Positions 7,753 to 16,315 of a stretch of DNA of 64,000 nucleotides are shown in pieces (the first letter of the stretch is position 1; every line of letters begins with the position of its first letter). Position numbers and translations under genes: made by a program. The stretch comes from Chloroflexota bacterium (GTDB lineage: Bacteria > Chloroflexota > Anaerolineae > UBA4142): assembly GCA_023381515.1 (NCBI GenBank), contig JAMCQI010000099.1, forward strand, positions 1-64,000. Direction: 5' to 3'. The notes below the pieces were generated by a model. It searched no databases, was not told the DNA's origin, and saw nothing but the letters and a program-made list of their open reading frames with translations.

Positions 7753-9132
7753 CTATCGCCAGGAGCCGGGCAGCTGATTCCGGCACTGCGGCGCGGCACA
7801 GCCCAGCAGATATTTGTCGGTCACTGGCTGGACGTTGCCTCCGTTCTTGTCCATGATGTAGATGTCCAGGCGTCCGCCGCGATCGGAAGTGAAGGCAATC
7901 CAGTTCCCATCTGGTGACCATGTAGGCGTAAAGTTATTTCCCGCGTTCGTCAGCTTGCGCACGCCGGTCCCGTCGGCATTCGCCACCATGATCTGGTAAC
8001 TCCCGTCCAATTGCTTGGAATAGTAGGCGAAATGCGTACCGTCGCGACTCCAAGCCGGGGCGCCGTTCTCCCGCCGGTCGTTGGTGAGCTGGACCGGCCC
8101 GGTCCCGTCCGAATTCAGGCGCCAAATCTCGTCATATCCCGTGTAATTCGAAACGAACAAGAAATAGTTCTTGCCCCAGGCCACTCCACGAAAACTCTCC
8201 GGCTTGTTCTGGCGCGCGCCGAAGAGGCGATTTTCATGAAGGTCCGGCCCCATCGTGTAGATGAACTGGGTGCCAAAGCCGTTGTCGATACCCACATAGG
8301 CGACCGATTTGGCATCCGGTGACCAGGAGGGGCTGGAAATGCCTTGGTGGCTCACCAAGTCTCGATCGCCGCCCGAATCCGTCAGGCGCAAGACGTTCTT
8401 CGTCCCAGTGGGCCCGTACACCCAGACGACGCGTCCCGAAGTATCCGGCGCCCATGCAAAGGGAGCGGCGTTGGTGGATTGGGACAGATCGAACGGCGCG
8501 GTCCCCATCAGCTTAAATCCGCCAATGTTGCGCGGATTGAGCACCGCATTGGCCAGAACATAGGAGGCGCCGGTCACATCCCAAGAGACAAAGCTGATGA
8601 CCCCCTTGGCCGGCGGCACGGCCTGCGTCGGGGTGGCGGCCGGCGCTTTGGTCGCGACGGCCACCGCACCGGGAGTAAGAGTCGGGGGAGGAACGACCGC
8701 GACGACCGGCAGGGTGCCTGTATCCCCGGTCACGTTCACAAAGGCTATGGCTACCCAAGAGGGGTGTTGGGCATCCGGATAGGCGAGCTGGTACCATTTT
8801 CCATCCTCGCTCTTGCCCAGGACGACCGCGCTCGCGTCTTTGGGCATCCGGCTGGTCACGGAGAACTGCGTGCCCGGTCCCTGCCGCACATTGACTTGTT
8901 GCTTGGCGGTCGCCATCAATGGGACCGGGGTCGCGGTCGGCGGAACTGGCGTCGGGGGGACGAGAGTTGCCGTCGGTGCCGGCGAGGGCGGCACCTCGGT
9001 CGGAGGCGGGGCGGTGGGAGGTGGCGCAGTGGGTTTCGGAGCCGGCGTTGGGGTCGGACTCGAGCCGCACGCGCTGACCACGACGACCAAAAGCATGAGC
9101 GCGAGCACGTACATTGCGTGTCGCATTTTCAT
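7753..9132 (-). CDS. Lipoprotein with SH3-like domain and C-terminal TolB/PD40 propeller
   Basis: 459 aa from ATG 9132, chosen because AGGAGG lies 7 nt upstream. The signal peptide ends in a lipobox (VVVVSAC), so the Cys is probably lipidated. A roughly 70-residue Pro/Thr linker follows, then a bacterial SH3-type domain (QVNVRQGPGTQFSVTSRMPK, GKWYQLAYPD), another linker, and PD40/TolB-like repeats (SPSWSPDAKSVAYVG, GAPAWSRDGTHFAYYS, TPTWSPDGNWIAFTSDRGG, with DIYIMDKNGGNV-type strands). Such proteins are extracytoplasmic and may bind peptidoglycan or saccharide through SH3 and protein partners through the propeller; the role here is unknown. Single gene, flanked by a repeat on one side and a site-2 protease gene on the other. 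Confidence 0.85.
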   Translation of the reverse strand: MKMRHAMYVLALMLLVVVVSACGSSPTPTPAPKPTAPPPTAPPPTEVPPSPAPTATLVPPTPVPPTATPVPLMATAKQQVNVRQGPGTQFSVTSRMPKDASAVVLGKSEDGKWYQLAYPDAQHPSWVAIAFVNVTGDTGTLPVVAVVPPPTLTPGAVAVATKAPAATPTQAVPPAKGVISFVSWDVTGASYVLANAVLNPRNIGGFKLMGTAPFDLSQSTNAAPFAWAPDTSGRVVWVYGPTGTKNVLRLTDSGGDRDLVSHQGISSPSWSPDAKSVAYVGIDNGFGTQFIYTMGPDLHENRLFGARQNKPESFRGVAWGKNYFLFVSNYTGYDEIWRLNSDGTGPVQLTNDRRENGAPAWSRDGTHFAYYSKQLDGSYQIMVANADGTGVRKLTNAGNNFTPTWSPDGNWIAFTSDRGGRLDIYIMDKNGGNVQPVTDKYLLGCAAPQCRNQLPGSWR

Positions 9133-9181
9133 CAGGTGCCTCCTAGGTTTTAGCGTCAACTGCCTGCACGAAAATGGGGCT

Positions 9182-9835
9182 CTAGAGACCGGTCAGCACA
9201 TGGTGTAGGAGAGCGACCGGCTCGTAGAGGACCGGCCCCAGGAGACTGCCGCCGAAGAACAAGAGCGCCAGCAAGATCAAAATGCCCCAGGGGCGGGTCC
9301 GCTCGTATTGATAAGCCAGCTCAGGCGGCAGGATTCCGAGGAGAATGGAAAAACCGTCGAGCGGAAAGACCGGGATGAGATTAAAGAACCCGAGGATGAG
9401 ATTGTAATAGACGATCCCATCCAACAGGCTGACGAGGATGATGAGGCCGGGAGCCGAGAAAGATCCGGAGGCGGTGAGAATCAGGATGCGAGTCGGGACC
9501 GCAAAGATCGTCGCCAGGATAATATTGGAGATCGGTCCCGCGAGCGCCACCAGCGCGGGTCCCGAACGCGGACCGGCCCGCAAGGCATAGGGATTGTACT
9601 GGACCGGCTTGCCCCAACCAAAACCGCCGATGAGAAACATCAGCGAACCCATGACGTCCAGATGCGCTGTCGGCGCCAGCGTCAGGCGCCCTTGCCGCCG
9701 CGGCAGCGTATCGCCCAGCCAGGTCGCGGCCAAGGCATGTGAGAACTCGTGGACGCTGATCCCCAGAATCAACGCGACCAGCAGCGCGACGACCCCTTCG
9801 GGACTCATTTGTCCACTTAAAATCTGTGCGAGCAA
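9182..9835 (-). CDS. Site-2 protease family (M50) membrane metalloprotease
   Basis: 217 aa polytopic membrane protein. The zinc motif HEFSH is at about 29-33 in the first membrane segment, and the second conserved motif NLIPVFPLDG near the C-terminus supplies the third ligand Asp. It belongs to the minimal M50 group without PDZ or CBS domains. TTG 9835 is the likely start: GGGAGGA lies about 6 nt upstream. Function in the family is intramembrane proteolysis of regulators; no partner anti-sigma factor is encoded next to it. Confidence 0.92.
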   Translation of the reverse strand: MLAQILSGQMSPEGVVALLVALILGISVHEFSHALAATWLGDTLPRRQGRLTLAPTAHLDVMGSLMFLIGGFGWGKPVQYNPYALRAGPRSGPALVALAGPISNIILATIFAVPTRILILTASGSFSAPGLIILVSLLDGIVYYNLILGFFNLIPVFPLDGFSILLGILPPELAYQYERTRPWGILILLALLFFGGSLLGPVLYEPVALLHHVLTGL

Positions 9836-9963
9836 AACGTTCCTCCCGCGCGTCTATCGCGCGAACGCGTGGCATTATACCACAGATGGGTTCCTAAACA
9901 GAAAACGCGCGCGCGCTGCTTTTCCAGCTTTCCGCGGCGCGGCGCAGTTCGCTTTGGAGACAC

Positions 9964-10056
9964 TCCGTCATTGCGACGGCGTCCACGTGTCATTGCGAGA
10001 GTTCGCCCTTTGGGTTTCAATAAGCGAACTCGAAGCAATCTCGAAGCAATCTCGGG
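9964..10056. repeat. Degenerate CGTCATTGCGA...GAAGCAATCTC dispersed repeat
   Basis: CGTCATTGCGAC and GTCATTGCGAGAG occur near 9966 and 9989; GCGAACTCGAAGCAATCTC and a second CGAAGCAATCTC follow near 10024-10055. The halves are partly complementary (GAGAGTTCGC with GCGAACTC). I recall this class of intergenic repeat from many environmental genomes. No gene is seen in the 340-bp gap 9836-10176 apart from this and the promoter-like site below. Confidence 0.6.
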
Positions 10057-10117
10057 TCTCCAGCACCTCGCGACGCGTGATCAGAAAATTTAAGGTGCGC
10101 ATTTTTCAATAGTATTG

Positions 10118-10123
10118 TATAAT
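10118..10123 (+). promoter_or_regulatory. Possible -10 element (TATAAT)
   Basis: A consensus TATAAT lies 54 bp before the GTG start of the ATP-grasp gene in the only AT-rich patch of this gap. No matching -35 hexamer is visible at the expected spacing, so this is a weak prediction. Confidence 0.4.
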
Positions 10124-10176
10124 GCAAATGGGAATAGTCAACGGGATTTTTTTGCTACCCACGCACGAGGAATGTA

Positions 10177-11331
10177 GTGAAGATACTGGTTGTCTACAAT
10201 GTCATCGATCGAGTCGACCGCGGCGAAAAGGATGATCTCTTCGCCGAGCAGGAAATCGTTCTGGTTGAACACTTTGTCGAAGAGGCTTTGCAGCAAAGCG
10301 GACACACGACCGCGGCGGTCCCCATCCGCGATGACTTGTGGAGCCCGTTGAAATCATTCGATCCCAACGAATGGCTCATCTTTAATCTCTGTGAGAGCAT
10401 TCGGAACAAGACATATCTCGAGCCCTATATCATCTCCGCCTTTGAGCATCTCGGCTTTCGCTACACCGGATCGAATCGCCGCACGCTGGCCAACTGCTTG
10501 AACAAGGCGCGGACCAAAGAGGTCTTGCAGGCGCACGGTCTGCCCACCGCGGCCTTTCAAGTCGTCACCCCCTGGACGCTTCAACGCCGTCTCGATTTCC
10601 CCTTGATCGTCAAGCCGGTCTCCGAAGACGCCAGCATCGGAATCAGCGCCAACTCGGTCGTGCGAGACGATCGTGCGCTCCGGCGCCAGGTGCGTTACGT
10701 GTGGGAGACGTATCACCAGCCCGCCCTCGTCGAGGAATTCATCGAGGGACGCGAGTTCAACGTCACCATTCTCGGCAACGATTCGCCCCGCGTTCTCCCT
10801 CTCTCCGAAATCAGCTTTCGCCATATTCCGGACCCCTTCGCCCGCATCGTTTCGTTCCGCGCCAAATGGGTGCCCACTTCTCCAGAGTATATCGGCACGC
10901 CCCCCACTTGCCCGGCGCGCGTCGCCGAGGCGACCAAGAAGCGAATCGAAGAGACCGCGCGCCGCGCGTATCAGGCGATGGGGCTGCGCGACTATGGCCG
11001 CGTCGACATCCGGCTCAAAAACGGAACTCCCTATGTTTTGGAAGTAAATCCGAACGCCGACCTCTCGCCGGAGGCAGGTATCGCGCGGGCCGGGCGCGTC
11101 GCGGGAATGGGTTACGCCGACCTCGCCGACGAGATTGTGCGATTGGCCGCCCGGCGCTATCGCATGAAAGGCTTTGCACGACCGCGGATTGTCAGCTATG
11201 AACTCAAAGCTCGCAGTGTGGGCAGCAACGGCGTTTATTCAATACCGGTCAGCGCACTCGAGTCCTTGAGTGCGCACTCAGGTCGATCCAAGCGGTTGGA
11301 ACCCAGGCCGATGGCGGGTGTGGCAGCCTAA
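10177..11331 (+). CDS. ATP-grasp ligase, D-alanine--D-alanine ligase-like
   Basis: 384 aa. The N-terminal segment MKILVVYNVIDRVDRGEKDD and the central GFRYTGSNRRTLANCLNKARTKEVLQAHGL match the D-Ala-D-Ala ligase substrate-specificity motif region. ATP-grasp signatures follow: FPLIVKPVSEDASIGIS, LVEEFIEGREFNVTILG and the metal-binding LEVNPNADLSPEAGIA. GTG 10177 is used because GAGG lies 6-10 nt upstream. It lacks cell-wall neighbours and pairs with a GNAT gene 5 bp downstream, so it may ligate amino acids in a dipeptide or secondary pathway rather than make D-Ala-D-Ala. It is cytoplasmic. About 30 residues at the C-terminus beyond the ATP-grasp core have no recognised match. Confidence 0.88.
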   Translation: MKILVVYNVIDRVDRGEKDDLFAEQEIVLVEHFVEEALQQSGHTTAAVPIRDDLWSPLKSFDPNEWLIFNLCESIRNKTYLEPYIISAFEHLGFRYTGSNRRTLANCLNKARTKEVLQAHGLPTAAFQVVTPWTLQRRLDFPLIVKPVSEDASIGISANSVVRDDRALRRQVRYVWETYHQPALVEEFIEGREFNVTILGNDSPRVLPLSEISFRHIPDPFARIVSFRAKWVPTSPEYIGTPPTCPARVAEATKKRIEETARRAYQAMGLRDYGRVDIRLKNGTPYVLEVNPNADLSPEAGIARAGRVAGMGYADLADEIVRLAARRYRMKGFARPRIVSYELKARSVGSNGVYSIPVSALESLSAHSGRSKRLEPRPMAGVAA

Positions 11332-11336
11332 ACTCT

Positions 11337-11819
11337 ATGATTGAAAAACCGCAGCCCGAGGACGTGCTTGCGATTGAACGGATTGCCCGAGAGACCGGAA
11401 CGTTTAACGACGTCGAAGTCGCCACCGTCCGCGAGATGCTCGAAACCTATCTTCACCCCGAACCACGTGACGACCACACTTTTATCGTCTACCGCAACGG
11501 CAAATCCAACTGCATCCTCGGATTTGCCTGTTTCGGCCCCACTCCTCTCACCGATCGAACCTGGGACTTGTATTGGATCTGCGTAGATCGCGTTCACCAG
11601 GGCAACGGCATTGGGCGCTCGTTATTGTCAAGTGTCGAAGAAGAAGCAGCCGTACAGGGCGCACGAGCCATTTACCTGGAAACCTCAGACTCGCCCATTT
11701 ACCGGCCAGCGCGCGACTTTTACGAGCGGAATTGCTACCAGCGCGTTGCCGTCATTGACGACTTTTACGCGCCCGGCGATGCCAAAGTGATCTACCGCAA
11801 GGTGCTCAAGACGACCTAG
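11337..11819 (+). CDS. GNAT family N-acetyltransferase
   Basis: 160 aa. The acetyl-CoA binding motif is VHQGNGIGRSLLSSVEEEA (Q-x-x-G-x-G), preceded by the WDLYWICVD strand and followed by GARAIYLETSDSP and FYERNCYQRVAVIDDFYAPGDAKVIYRK, standard motifs A and B. It starts 5 bp after the ATP-grasp ligase stop, so the two are almost certainly co-transcribed and may act on one product (ligate then acetylate, or self-protection). The substrate cannot be read from the sequence. Confidence 0.9.
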   Translation: MIEKPQPEDVLAIERIARETGTFNDVEVATVREMLETYLHPEPRDDHTFIVYRNGKSNCILGFACFGPTPLTDRTWDLYWICVDRVHQGNGIGRSLLSSVEEEAAVQGARAIYLETSDSPIYRPARDFYERNCYQRVAVIDDFYAPGDAKVIYRKVLKTT

Positions 11820-11853
11820 ATCCGCCCCGTTTCAGATGCTCGACATAACGCTC

Positions 11854-11902
11854 AAACGTAAAACGCCAAAAATGACCTGTTTGCGTTTTACGTTTTATTT
11901 TT
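11854..11902 (+). terminator. Rho-independent terminator after GNAT gene
   Basis: Arms AAACGTAAAACGC (11854-11866) and GCGTTTTACGTTT (11883-11895) pair perfectly around a 16-nt loop and are followed by a T-rich tract (TATTTTTT). It sits about 35 bp after the acetyltransferase stop. Confidence 0.8.
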
Positions 11903-11969
11903 TAGATTTCCCGTATGACCCAGGCGAACAAACGCGCTACCCTGCCCGCACCAGAGGAAGGAGTGAGAA

Positions 11970-12827
11970 ATGAGTACGACAGACGCAGAGCACGCCCCGG
12001 CTGGCACAAGTGCGCCCGAAGGCGAGGGCATGACGCGGCGGCAGATGCTCGCCGCCGCGGCCGGAGGTGGAGTTGCACTTGCAGCTACGGCTCTCGGCTC
12101 CGCCAAAGTGGGCAGTCTTGTCACGAGCGCTCAATACGACCTGGAACTGAACAAGCTGCGCACGCTGCTCGCGATGTACGAGCAATTGGAAAAGGTCGGA
12201 CTGGATGCAGTCCTCACCACCGGCATGAACGTGATGCGCGCCCCCTTCGACGCCGTCAAAGGAGGCCTGCACCTCGTCCAGGACGGCATCACCGCCGTCG
12301 AGAACGGGATCCAGTCCTTTCGAACGAGCCTGGACAATCTGCGCGGAGCGACGGAGGCCGCGCGCGGCCTCCTCGCCGATCTGGCGAACCGGTACCACAC
12401 GGCCGAAAGCCTCATCGACGGAGTGCTTGGAAAAGGTCAGCCGCTCGCCCAATCCATCGGGGGCTTTTTCACCGCGCTCCTGAGCAAGATTCCTTTCGGC
12501 ATCGGCGACAATATCAAGAACGCGATCGACGCCCTCGTCAAGTTGATTCAGGACATTCCCACGACGATCGACGCGCTCACTGCGCAGCTCCTGAAACCCC
12601 TCGCCGATACCTTTTTCCCGCCGAGTGGAACCGCGACCGTCCAGACCGGCCTGTTGGATCCGATTTCGGAAAAACTCTTGCAGCCGCTCAAGAGTTTTCT
12701 CGCCAATGTCGAGAGCCTGGTCGACCACTGGGAGAACGATTTCTCGACGCCGGTCCAATCGGCGCTCGCGCAGCGGGCTCAACTCCGCCAAGAGATCGAC
12801 GATTATCGGCGACAGAACAAGTTGTAG
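11970..12827 (+). CDS. Tat-exported helical protein of unknown function
   Basis: 285 aa. Residues about 21-45 (MTRRQMLAAAAGGGVALAAT) look like a twin-arginine signal: RR-x-M-L followed by a long Ala/Gly hydrophobic segment. The mature part is predicted largely alpha-helical, with repeating amphipathic stretches spaced by Gly/Pro (GLHLVQDGITAVENGIQSF, NAIDALVKLIQDIPTTIDAL, PLKSFLANVESLVDHWEND), reminiscent of apolipoprotein-like or bundle proteins. No catalytic motif or Cys is visible. ATG 11970 is preceded by GGAAGGAGTGAGA, a good ribosome site. It stands alone, bounded by the upstream terminator. I do not recognise the family. Confidence 0.75.
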   Translation: MSTTDAEHAPAGTSAPEGEGMTRRQMLAAAAGGGVALAATALGSAKVGSLVTSAQYDLELNKLRTLLAMYEQLEKVGLDAVLTTGMNVMRAPFDAVKGGLHLVQDGITAVENGIQSFRTSLDNLRGATEAARGLLADLANRYHTAESLIDGVLGKGQPLAQSIGGFFTALLSKIPFGIGDNIKNAIDALVKLIQDIPTTIDALTAQLLKPLADTFFPPSGTATVQTGLLDPISEKLLQPLKSFLANVESLVDHWENDFSTPVQSALAQRAQLRQEIDDYRRQNKL

Positions 12828-12841
12828 ACGAGACCGCCGCG

Positions 12842-13129
12842 TTACACCCCCGGCACCACAGCCATATTCGTCGTCGCCGCCTGGTGGCGCAGTTTCTTGG
12901 CGTTGCTGTACTCGGGCGAGTCCAGCCACTTTTTCGCCTGGTCCACGCTCGGGAATTCCAAGATCACCAAGCGCTTGGGGGCCCAGTTGCCTTCCAACAC
13001 TTGAGCCGGGCCGCCGCGCGCCAGATACTTGCCGCCATAAGCGGCGACGGCGGCCGGAGCAAGCTTTTTGTACTCTTCATAAATCGCCGGATCGGTGACG
13101 TCGATATCCACTATCACGTACGCGGCCAT
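12842..13129 (-). CDS. DUF1330 domain protein
   Basis: 95 aa, a single ferredoxin-like (dimeric alpha-beta barrel) domain: MAAYVIVDIDVTDPAIYEEYKK at the start, AAYGGKYLARGGPAQVLEG in the middle and RLVILEFPSVDQAKKWLDSPEY near the end, the DUF1330 pattern. AAAGGAGG lies 6 nt before the ATG. Function in the family is unknown. It follows the SDR gene by 18 bp in one operon. Confidence 0.93.
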   Translation of the reverse strand: MAAYVIVDIDVTDPAIYEEYKKLAPAAVAAYGGKYLARGGPAQVLEGNWAPKRLVILEFPSVDQAKKWLDSPEYSNAKKLRHQAATTNMAVVPGV

Positions 13130-13147
13130 CGTTTTCCTCCTTTTGTA

Positions 13148-13921
13148 TCAGCGCAGACACGTCTGGCTGCGCCCTCCGTCGATCGAATAGGATACTCCCG
13201 TAATCCACGCGGCCTTGGGCGAGGCCAGAAAATAGATGAGCTCTGCCACTTCCTCCGGCTGACCGACCCGGCCGAGCGGATGCGAGGTCTTGCTGTGCTC
13301 CAGAAAAGCCGCATAGGCTTCTTCGTTCATCCCGCCCGCCCGGTGCAGCTGGGTCACCACGACGCCGGGATTGACGGCATTCACCCGCACTCCCTGGCTC
13401 GCCAGTTCGAGCGCCACAGAATGGGTCAGTTGGTCGAGGGCCGCCTTGCTCGCGGCGTAGGGGAGGATGCCGGGGAAAGCGCGGAGGCCGGTCACGCTCG
13501 AGACGTTGACGACGTTTCCCTTGCGCTCGATCAGGTAGGGAAGGGCGCGCTGGATTAGGTAAAAGGGAGCGCGCACGTTGATGTTGAACTGGGCATCCCA
13601 ATCCTGCAGCGTCGTCGTCTCGATCGTCCCCGTGCCGAAAATGCCGGCGGCGTTCACGAGCACGTCGATACCTCCCCACGCCGCAACCGCCTCGCGCACC
13701 ACGCGCTCGATCTCTGCCTCCCGTGTCACGTCCGCCAGGATCACGCGGGCCTCGCCGTCCTTGCCTCGTATCTCCCGTGCCACCTCTTGCAGCCTCGCTT
13801 CGTTCCGCGCGACCAGAGCCACGCGGACTCCTTCGGAAGCGAATTTCAAAGCGGCGGCGCGTCCAATGCCGCTGCTTGCGCCCGTGATTAAGGCGACGCG
13901 CCCTTCCATTTCATCCATCAT
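13148..13921 (-). CDS. SDR family oxidoreductase
   Basis: 257 aa classical short-chain dehydrogenase. Cofactor motif TGASSGIG near the N-terminus, NAAG (VNAAGIFG), catalytic Ser in VVNVSSVTG, and YAASK (Tyr and Lys of YxxxK). The C-terminus has the common ITGVSYSIDGGRS finish. I start at ATG 13921: AAAGGA precedes it and the longer open frame (to 14257) would run inside the aminotransferase gene. It overlaps the upstream stop by about 11 nt. Substrate unknown; oxidation or reduction of a carbonyl with NAD(P). Confidence 0.93.
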   Translation of the reverse strand: MMDEMEGRVALITGASSGIGRAAALKFASEGVRVALVARNEARLQEVAREIRGKDGEARVILADVTREAEIERVVREAVAAWGGIDVLVNAAGIFGTGTIETTTLQDWDAQFNINVRAPFYLIQRALPYLIERKGNVVNVSSVTGLRAFPGILPYAASKAALDQLTHSVALELASQGVRVNAVNPGVVVTQLHRAGGMNEEAYAAFLEHSKTSHPLGRVGQPEEVAELIYFLASPKAAWITGVSYSIDGGRSQTCLR

Positions 13922-15137
13922 TCGATTTTCCTTTCTGCGTGGATTGAGAGCCTTTGCCCACTTGAAGAGTCGCTTGCAGCGCGTCGAGGAGGCGATCGGC
14001 ATCCTGCTGGGTATTATACGCTTGAATCGAAACGCGGATATACGGCCGTTCGTTCCAGACGACGATCGGCACCTCCACCCCGAACTCATCCATGAGCCGC
14101 GTCTTGAGTTGTGTAGGGTCGCATGGGGGCAGGGGCAAGGTGACCATCTGCATGTACCAATCGGGCGAATCCGGGCTGATGGGGGCAAGGCCGGTGAGGG
14201 CCGCGATGCGCTCGCGCACTTGCTGCGCGAGGGTGTGGCAATCTCTGCGCACCTCATCCCAGCGATGCTCTTGAACGAATCGGATCGCGTCCGGCACGGT
14301 CAGATAGGCCGAATAGTCGCGGGTGCCCGTATACTCTTGCTCGTCGATAAAGCGAGAAGCGCTCGGCGGAATGAAAGCGGATTCGTTCGCCTCGTACCCC
14401 CAGCTGACAATCAGCGGCTCGACCCAACGCTGCATCTCGGGACGCGCGTACAAAAAGGCGGCGCCCTTGGGCGCGCAGAGCCACTTGTGCGCGTTCGAGC
14501 TGTAGAAATCGGCGCCCAGGTCCTCCAAATCCAGCGGAATCTGGCCGACGGCGTGCGCCCCGTCGACGAGGCTCAGAATGCCGGCCGCGCGGGCCCGGTG
14601 GCACAACTCCTCGACAGGGAAGATAAGCGCGGTCGGCGAAGTCATGTGGCTGAGAAAGAGGACGCGCGTGCGGGGCGTAACGCCCGACCACACCCTCTCG
14701 ACAAAATCCGCGGCCGTGGTCACCGGCAGCGGAACGGGCTGCACCTTGTACACGGCGCCGCTCGCACGGCAGAGAAAGCGCCACATCCGGTCCATCGCGC
14801 CGTACTCGTGGTCGGTGGTGAGGATTTCATCCCCCGGACTCAAGTGCAGGCTGCGGGCGACGATATTGAGCCCCGTCGTCGCGTTCGGAACGTAGACGAG
14901 GTTGTCCGCCGACGTGTGCACATAGGCGGCCAGGGCGCTGCGCGCTTCGTGCAAAAGCCCTGTCAGGCGCCGGCCGAGAAACTCGACCGGCTGCCATTCC
15001 AGCTCGCGCTGCCATCTTTGGTAACTCTCGAAAACCGGCCGGGGAGTGGCGCCGAAGGAACCGTGATTGAGAAAGGCAATGTCGGGATTGAGGAGAAAGA
15101 GATCTTTTGGTAGTGGAGCTTGATGGTTGGAGATCAC
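13911..15137 (-). CDS. Aminotransferase class V-fold PLP enzyme (isopenicillin-N-epimerase-like)
   Basis: Fold-type I PLP enzyme, 408 aa from GTG 15137. FLNHGSFGATPRPV at the N-terminus is characteristic of the isopenicillin N epimerase/hercynylcysteine lyase-like subgroup; VDGAHAVGQIPLDL holds the PLP-ring Asp and SSNAHKWLCAPKG the Schiff-base Lys. The start is chosen because GAGG sits just ahead and the upstream frame (to TTG 15236) reads into repeat-derived sequence. The reaction cannot be fixed from sequence (desulfurase, lyase or epimerase). First gene of the three-gene operon with the SDR and DUF1330 genes. Confidence 0.9.
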   Translation of the reverse strand: MISNHQAPLPKDLFLLNPDIAFLNHGSFGATPRPVFESYQRWQRELEWQPVEFLGRRLTGLLHEARSALAAYVHTSADNLVYVPNATTGLNIVARSLHLSPGDEILTTDHEYGAMDRMWRFLCRASGAVYKVQPVPLPVTTAADFVERVWSGVTPRTRVLFLSHMTSPTALIFPVEELCHRARAAGILSLVDGAHAVGQIPLDLEDLGADFYSSNAHKWLCAPKGAAFLYARPEMQRWVEPLIVSWGYEANESAFIPPSASRFIDEQEYTGTRDYSAYLTVPDAIRFVQEHRWDEVRRDCHTLAQQVRERIAALTGLAPISPDSPDWYMQMVTLPLPPCDPTQLKTRLMDEFGVEVPIVVWNERPYIRVSIQAYNTQQDADRLLDALQATLQVGKGSQSTQKGKSNDG

Positions 15138-15237
15138 CTGCGCCTCACGGGATAGATAGAGGCCAGGATGATAACTCAGAATCGGAGTTGGAGCAAGTCC
15201 GCCGCGCAGAAGAGGCAGGGCGGCGAGTCGCGTCAAC

Positions 15238-15316
15238 TGTCATTCTGAGCGGAGCGAAGAATCTCCGTCTCGGCATGCGAGATCCTTCGTCACAAGCCCC
15301 GCTCCTCAGGATGACA
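15238..15316. repeat. TGTCATTCTGAG...CTCAGGATGACA dispersed inverted repeat
   Basis: The ends TGTCATTCTGAG and CTCAGGATGACA are complementary at 11 of 12 positions, with GCGGAGCGAAGAATCT inside. I recall this motif as a common dispersed intergenic palindrome in Chloroflexota, Bacteroidota and candidate phyla. It lies in the divergent gap between the aminotransferase and hydrolase genes. Confidence 0.8.
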
Positions 15317-15448
15317 AGCCTGCTCCCAAACCAAACTGCACTCCGCAGCGAGAGCCACATGTTCGCGGCCCTTGAGATATGCTATACTCCAAAGAGCGAA
15401 AAATGAAATGCTCCATCAGAGTCGTCGAAAGGCTATGGAGGAAAGCAC

Positions 15449-16240
15449 ATGCAAACCTATGTCCGCGGCGTGGAGATGACGTATGAGGATACGGGCGGCA
15501 GCGTCACACCACTCCTATTGATTCACGGTTACCCCCTCGATCACACGCTCTGGGAGCCGCAGTGGAAGGCCCTCGCCCCACGCGCGCGTGTGATCGCCCC
15601 GGACCTACGAGGGTTTGGCGCGACGCCCCTACCGCAGGGTCCGGCAACCCTAGAGACCTACGCGGATGATCTCCTCGGTCTCCTCGACGCGCTCGGGATC
15701 GCCAGGGCGGTGGTCGGCGGTCTCTCGATGGGCGGCTATATTGCCTTTGCCTTTTACCGCCGGTATGCCTCCAGGGTTCAGGGACTCGTCCTCGCCGACA
15801 CGCGCCCGCAAGCCGATTCCGAGGGCGGGAAAAAAGGACGAGACGCAAGTATCGCGCTCGCACGCCAGGAAGGCGCCACCGCCATTGCGGATGGGATGCT
15901 TCCCAAAATGCTAACCCCACGGACGCTCGCAACACGCCCCGAGGTGACCCGAGCCGCGCACGCGATGATGGCTCGCCAGTCGGTGGAGGGGATCGTCGCT
16001 GCGCTCGTCGCCATGCGGAACCGGCCCAACTCGATGGGAACGCTCGCCGCCATCACGGTCCCAACTCTCGTCGTCGTCGGAGACCAGGATAACCTGACCA
16101 CGCCGGAAGATGCAGAGGCCATGCGCGCGGGAATTCGCGGCGCGCGCCTCGCGGCCATTCCCGACGCGGCCCACCTGTCCAATTTCGAACAGCCCGAGGC
16201 TTTCAATGCGGCCCTCGCCGAGTTCCTGAAAAGCGTGTAG
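15449..16240 (+). CDS. Alpha/beta-fold hydrolase
   Basis: 263 aa. Oxyanion motif LLIHGYPLDHTLW, nucleophile elbow GLSMGGYI (Ser), acid in VVVGDQDNLTTPEDA and catalytic His in PDAAHLSNFEQP, all in canonical order and spacing. Looks like the pimeloyl-ester/3-oxoadipate-enol-lactonase-like group; the ester substrate is unknown. GGAGG lies about 8 nt before ATG 15449. It is a single gene ending at the paired hairpins shared with the convergent gene. Confidence 0.92.
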   Translation: MQTYVRGVEMTYEDTGGSVTPLLLIHGYPLDHTLWEPQWKALAPRARVIAPDLRGFGATPLPQGPATLETYADDLLGLLDALGIARAVVGGLSMGGYIAFAFYRRYASRVQGLVLADTRPQADSEGGKKGRDASIALARQEGATAIADGMLPKMLTPRTLATRPEVTRAAHAMMARQSVEGIVAALVAMRNRPNSMGTLAAITVPTLVVVGDQDNLTTPEDAEAMRAGIRGARLAAIPDAAHLSNFEQPEAFNAALAEFLKSV

Positions 16241-16241
16241 G

Positions 16242-16266
16242 CCCGTCTTCCCGGTGGGAAGACGGG
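16242..16266 (+). terminator. Hairpin after hydrolase gene
   Basis: CCCGTCTTCCC (16242-16252) pairs with GGGAAGACGGG (16256-16266) around a GGT loop, 1 nt after the stop codon. No T-run follows on this strand, so it may act as an RNA-stabilising hairpin or a weak terminator. Confidence 0.5.
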
Positions 16267-16270
16267 GAAT

Positions 16271-16305
16271 AAAAAAATCCCCCTCTTCCCGTCGGGAAGA
16301 GGGGG
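16271..16305 (-). terminator. Rho-independent terminator for the minus-strand annealing-protein gene
   Basis: CCCCCTCTTCCC (16279-16290) pairs with GGGAAGAGGGGG (16294-16305) around GTC. Read on the minus strand, the hairpin is followed by a run of seven T (16277-16271), 10 bp after the gene's stop. Confidence 0.85.
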
Positions 16306-16315
16306 CGATGACTCG

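Noticed and set aside
11915..13558. 547-codon plus-strand frame spanning the Tat protein, DUF1330 and SDR genes
   Set aside because: It crosses three genes with clear family matches on both strands and is itself Arg/His-rich low-complexity sequence.
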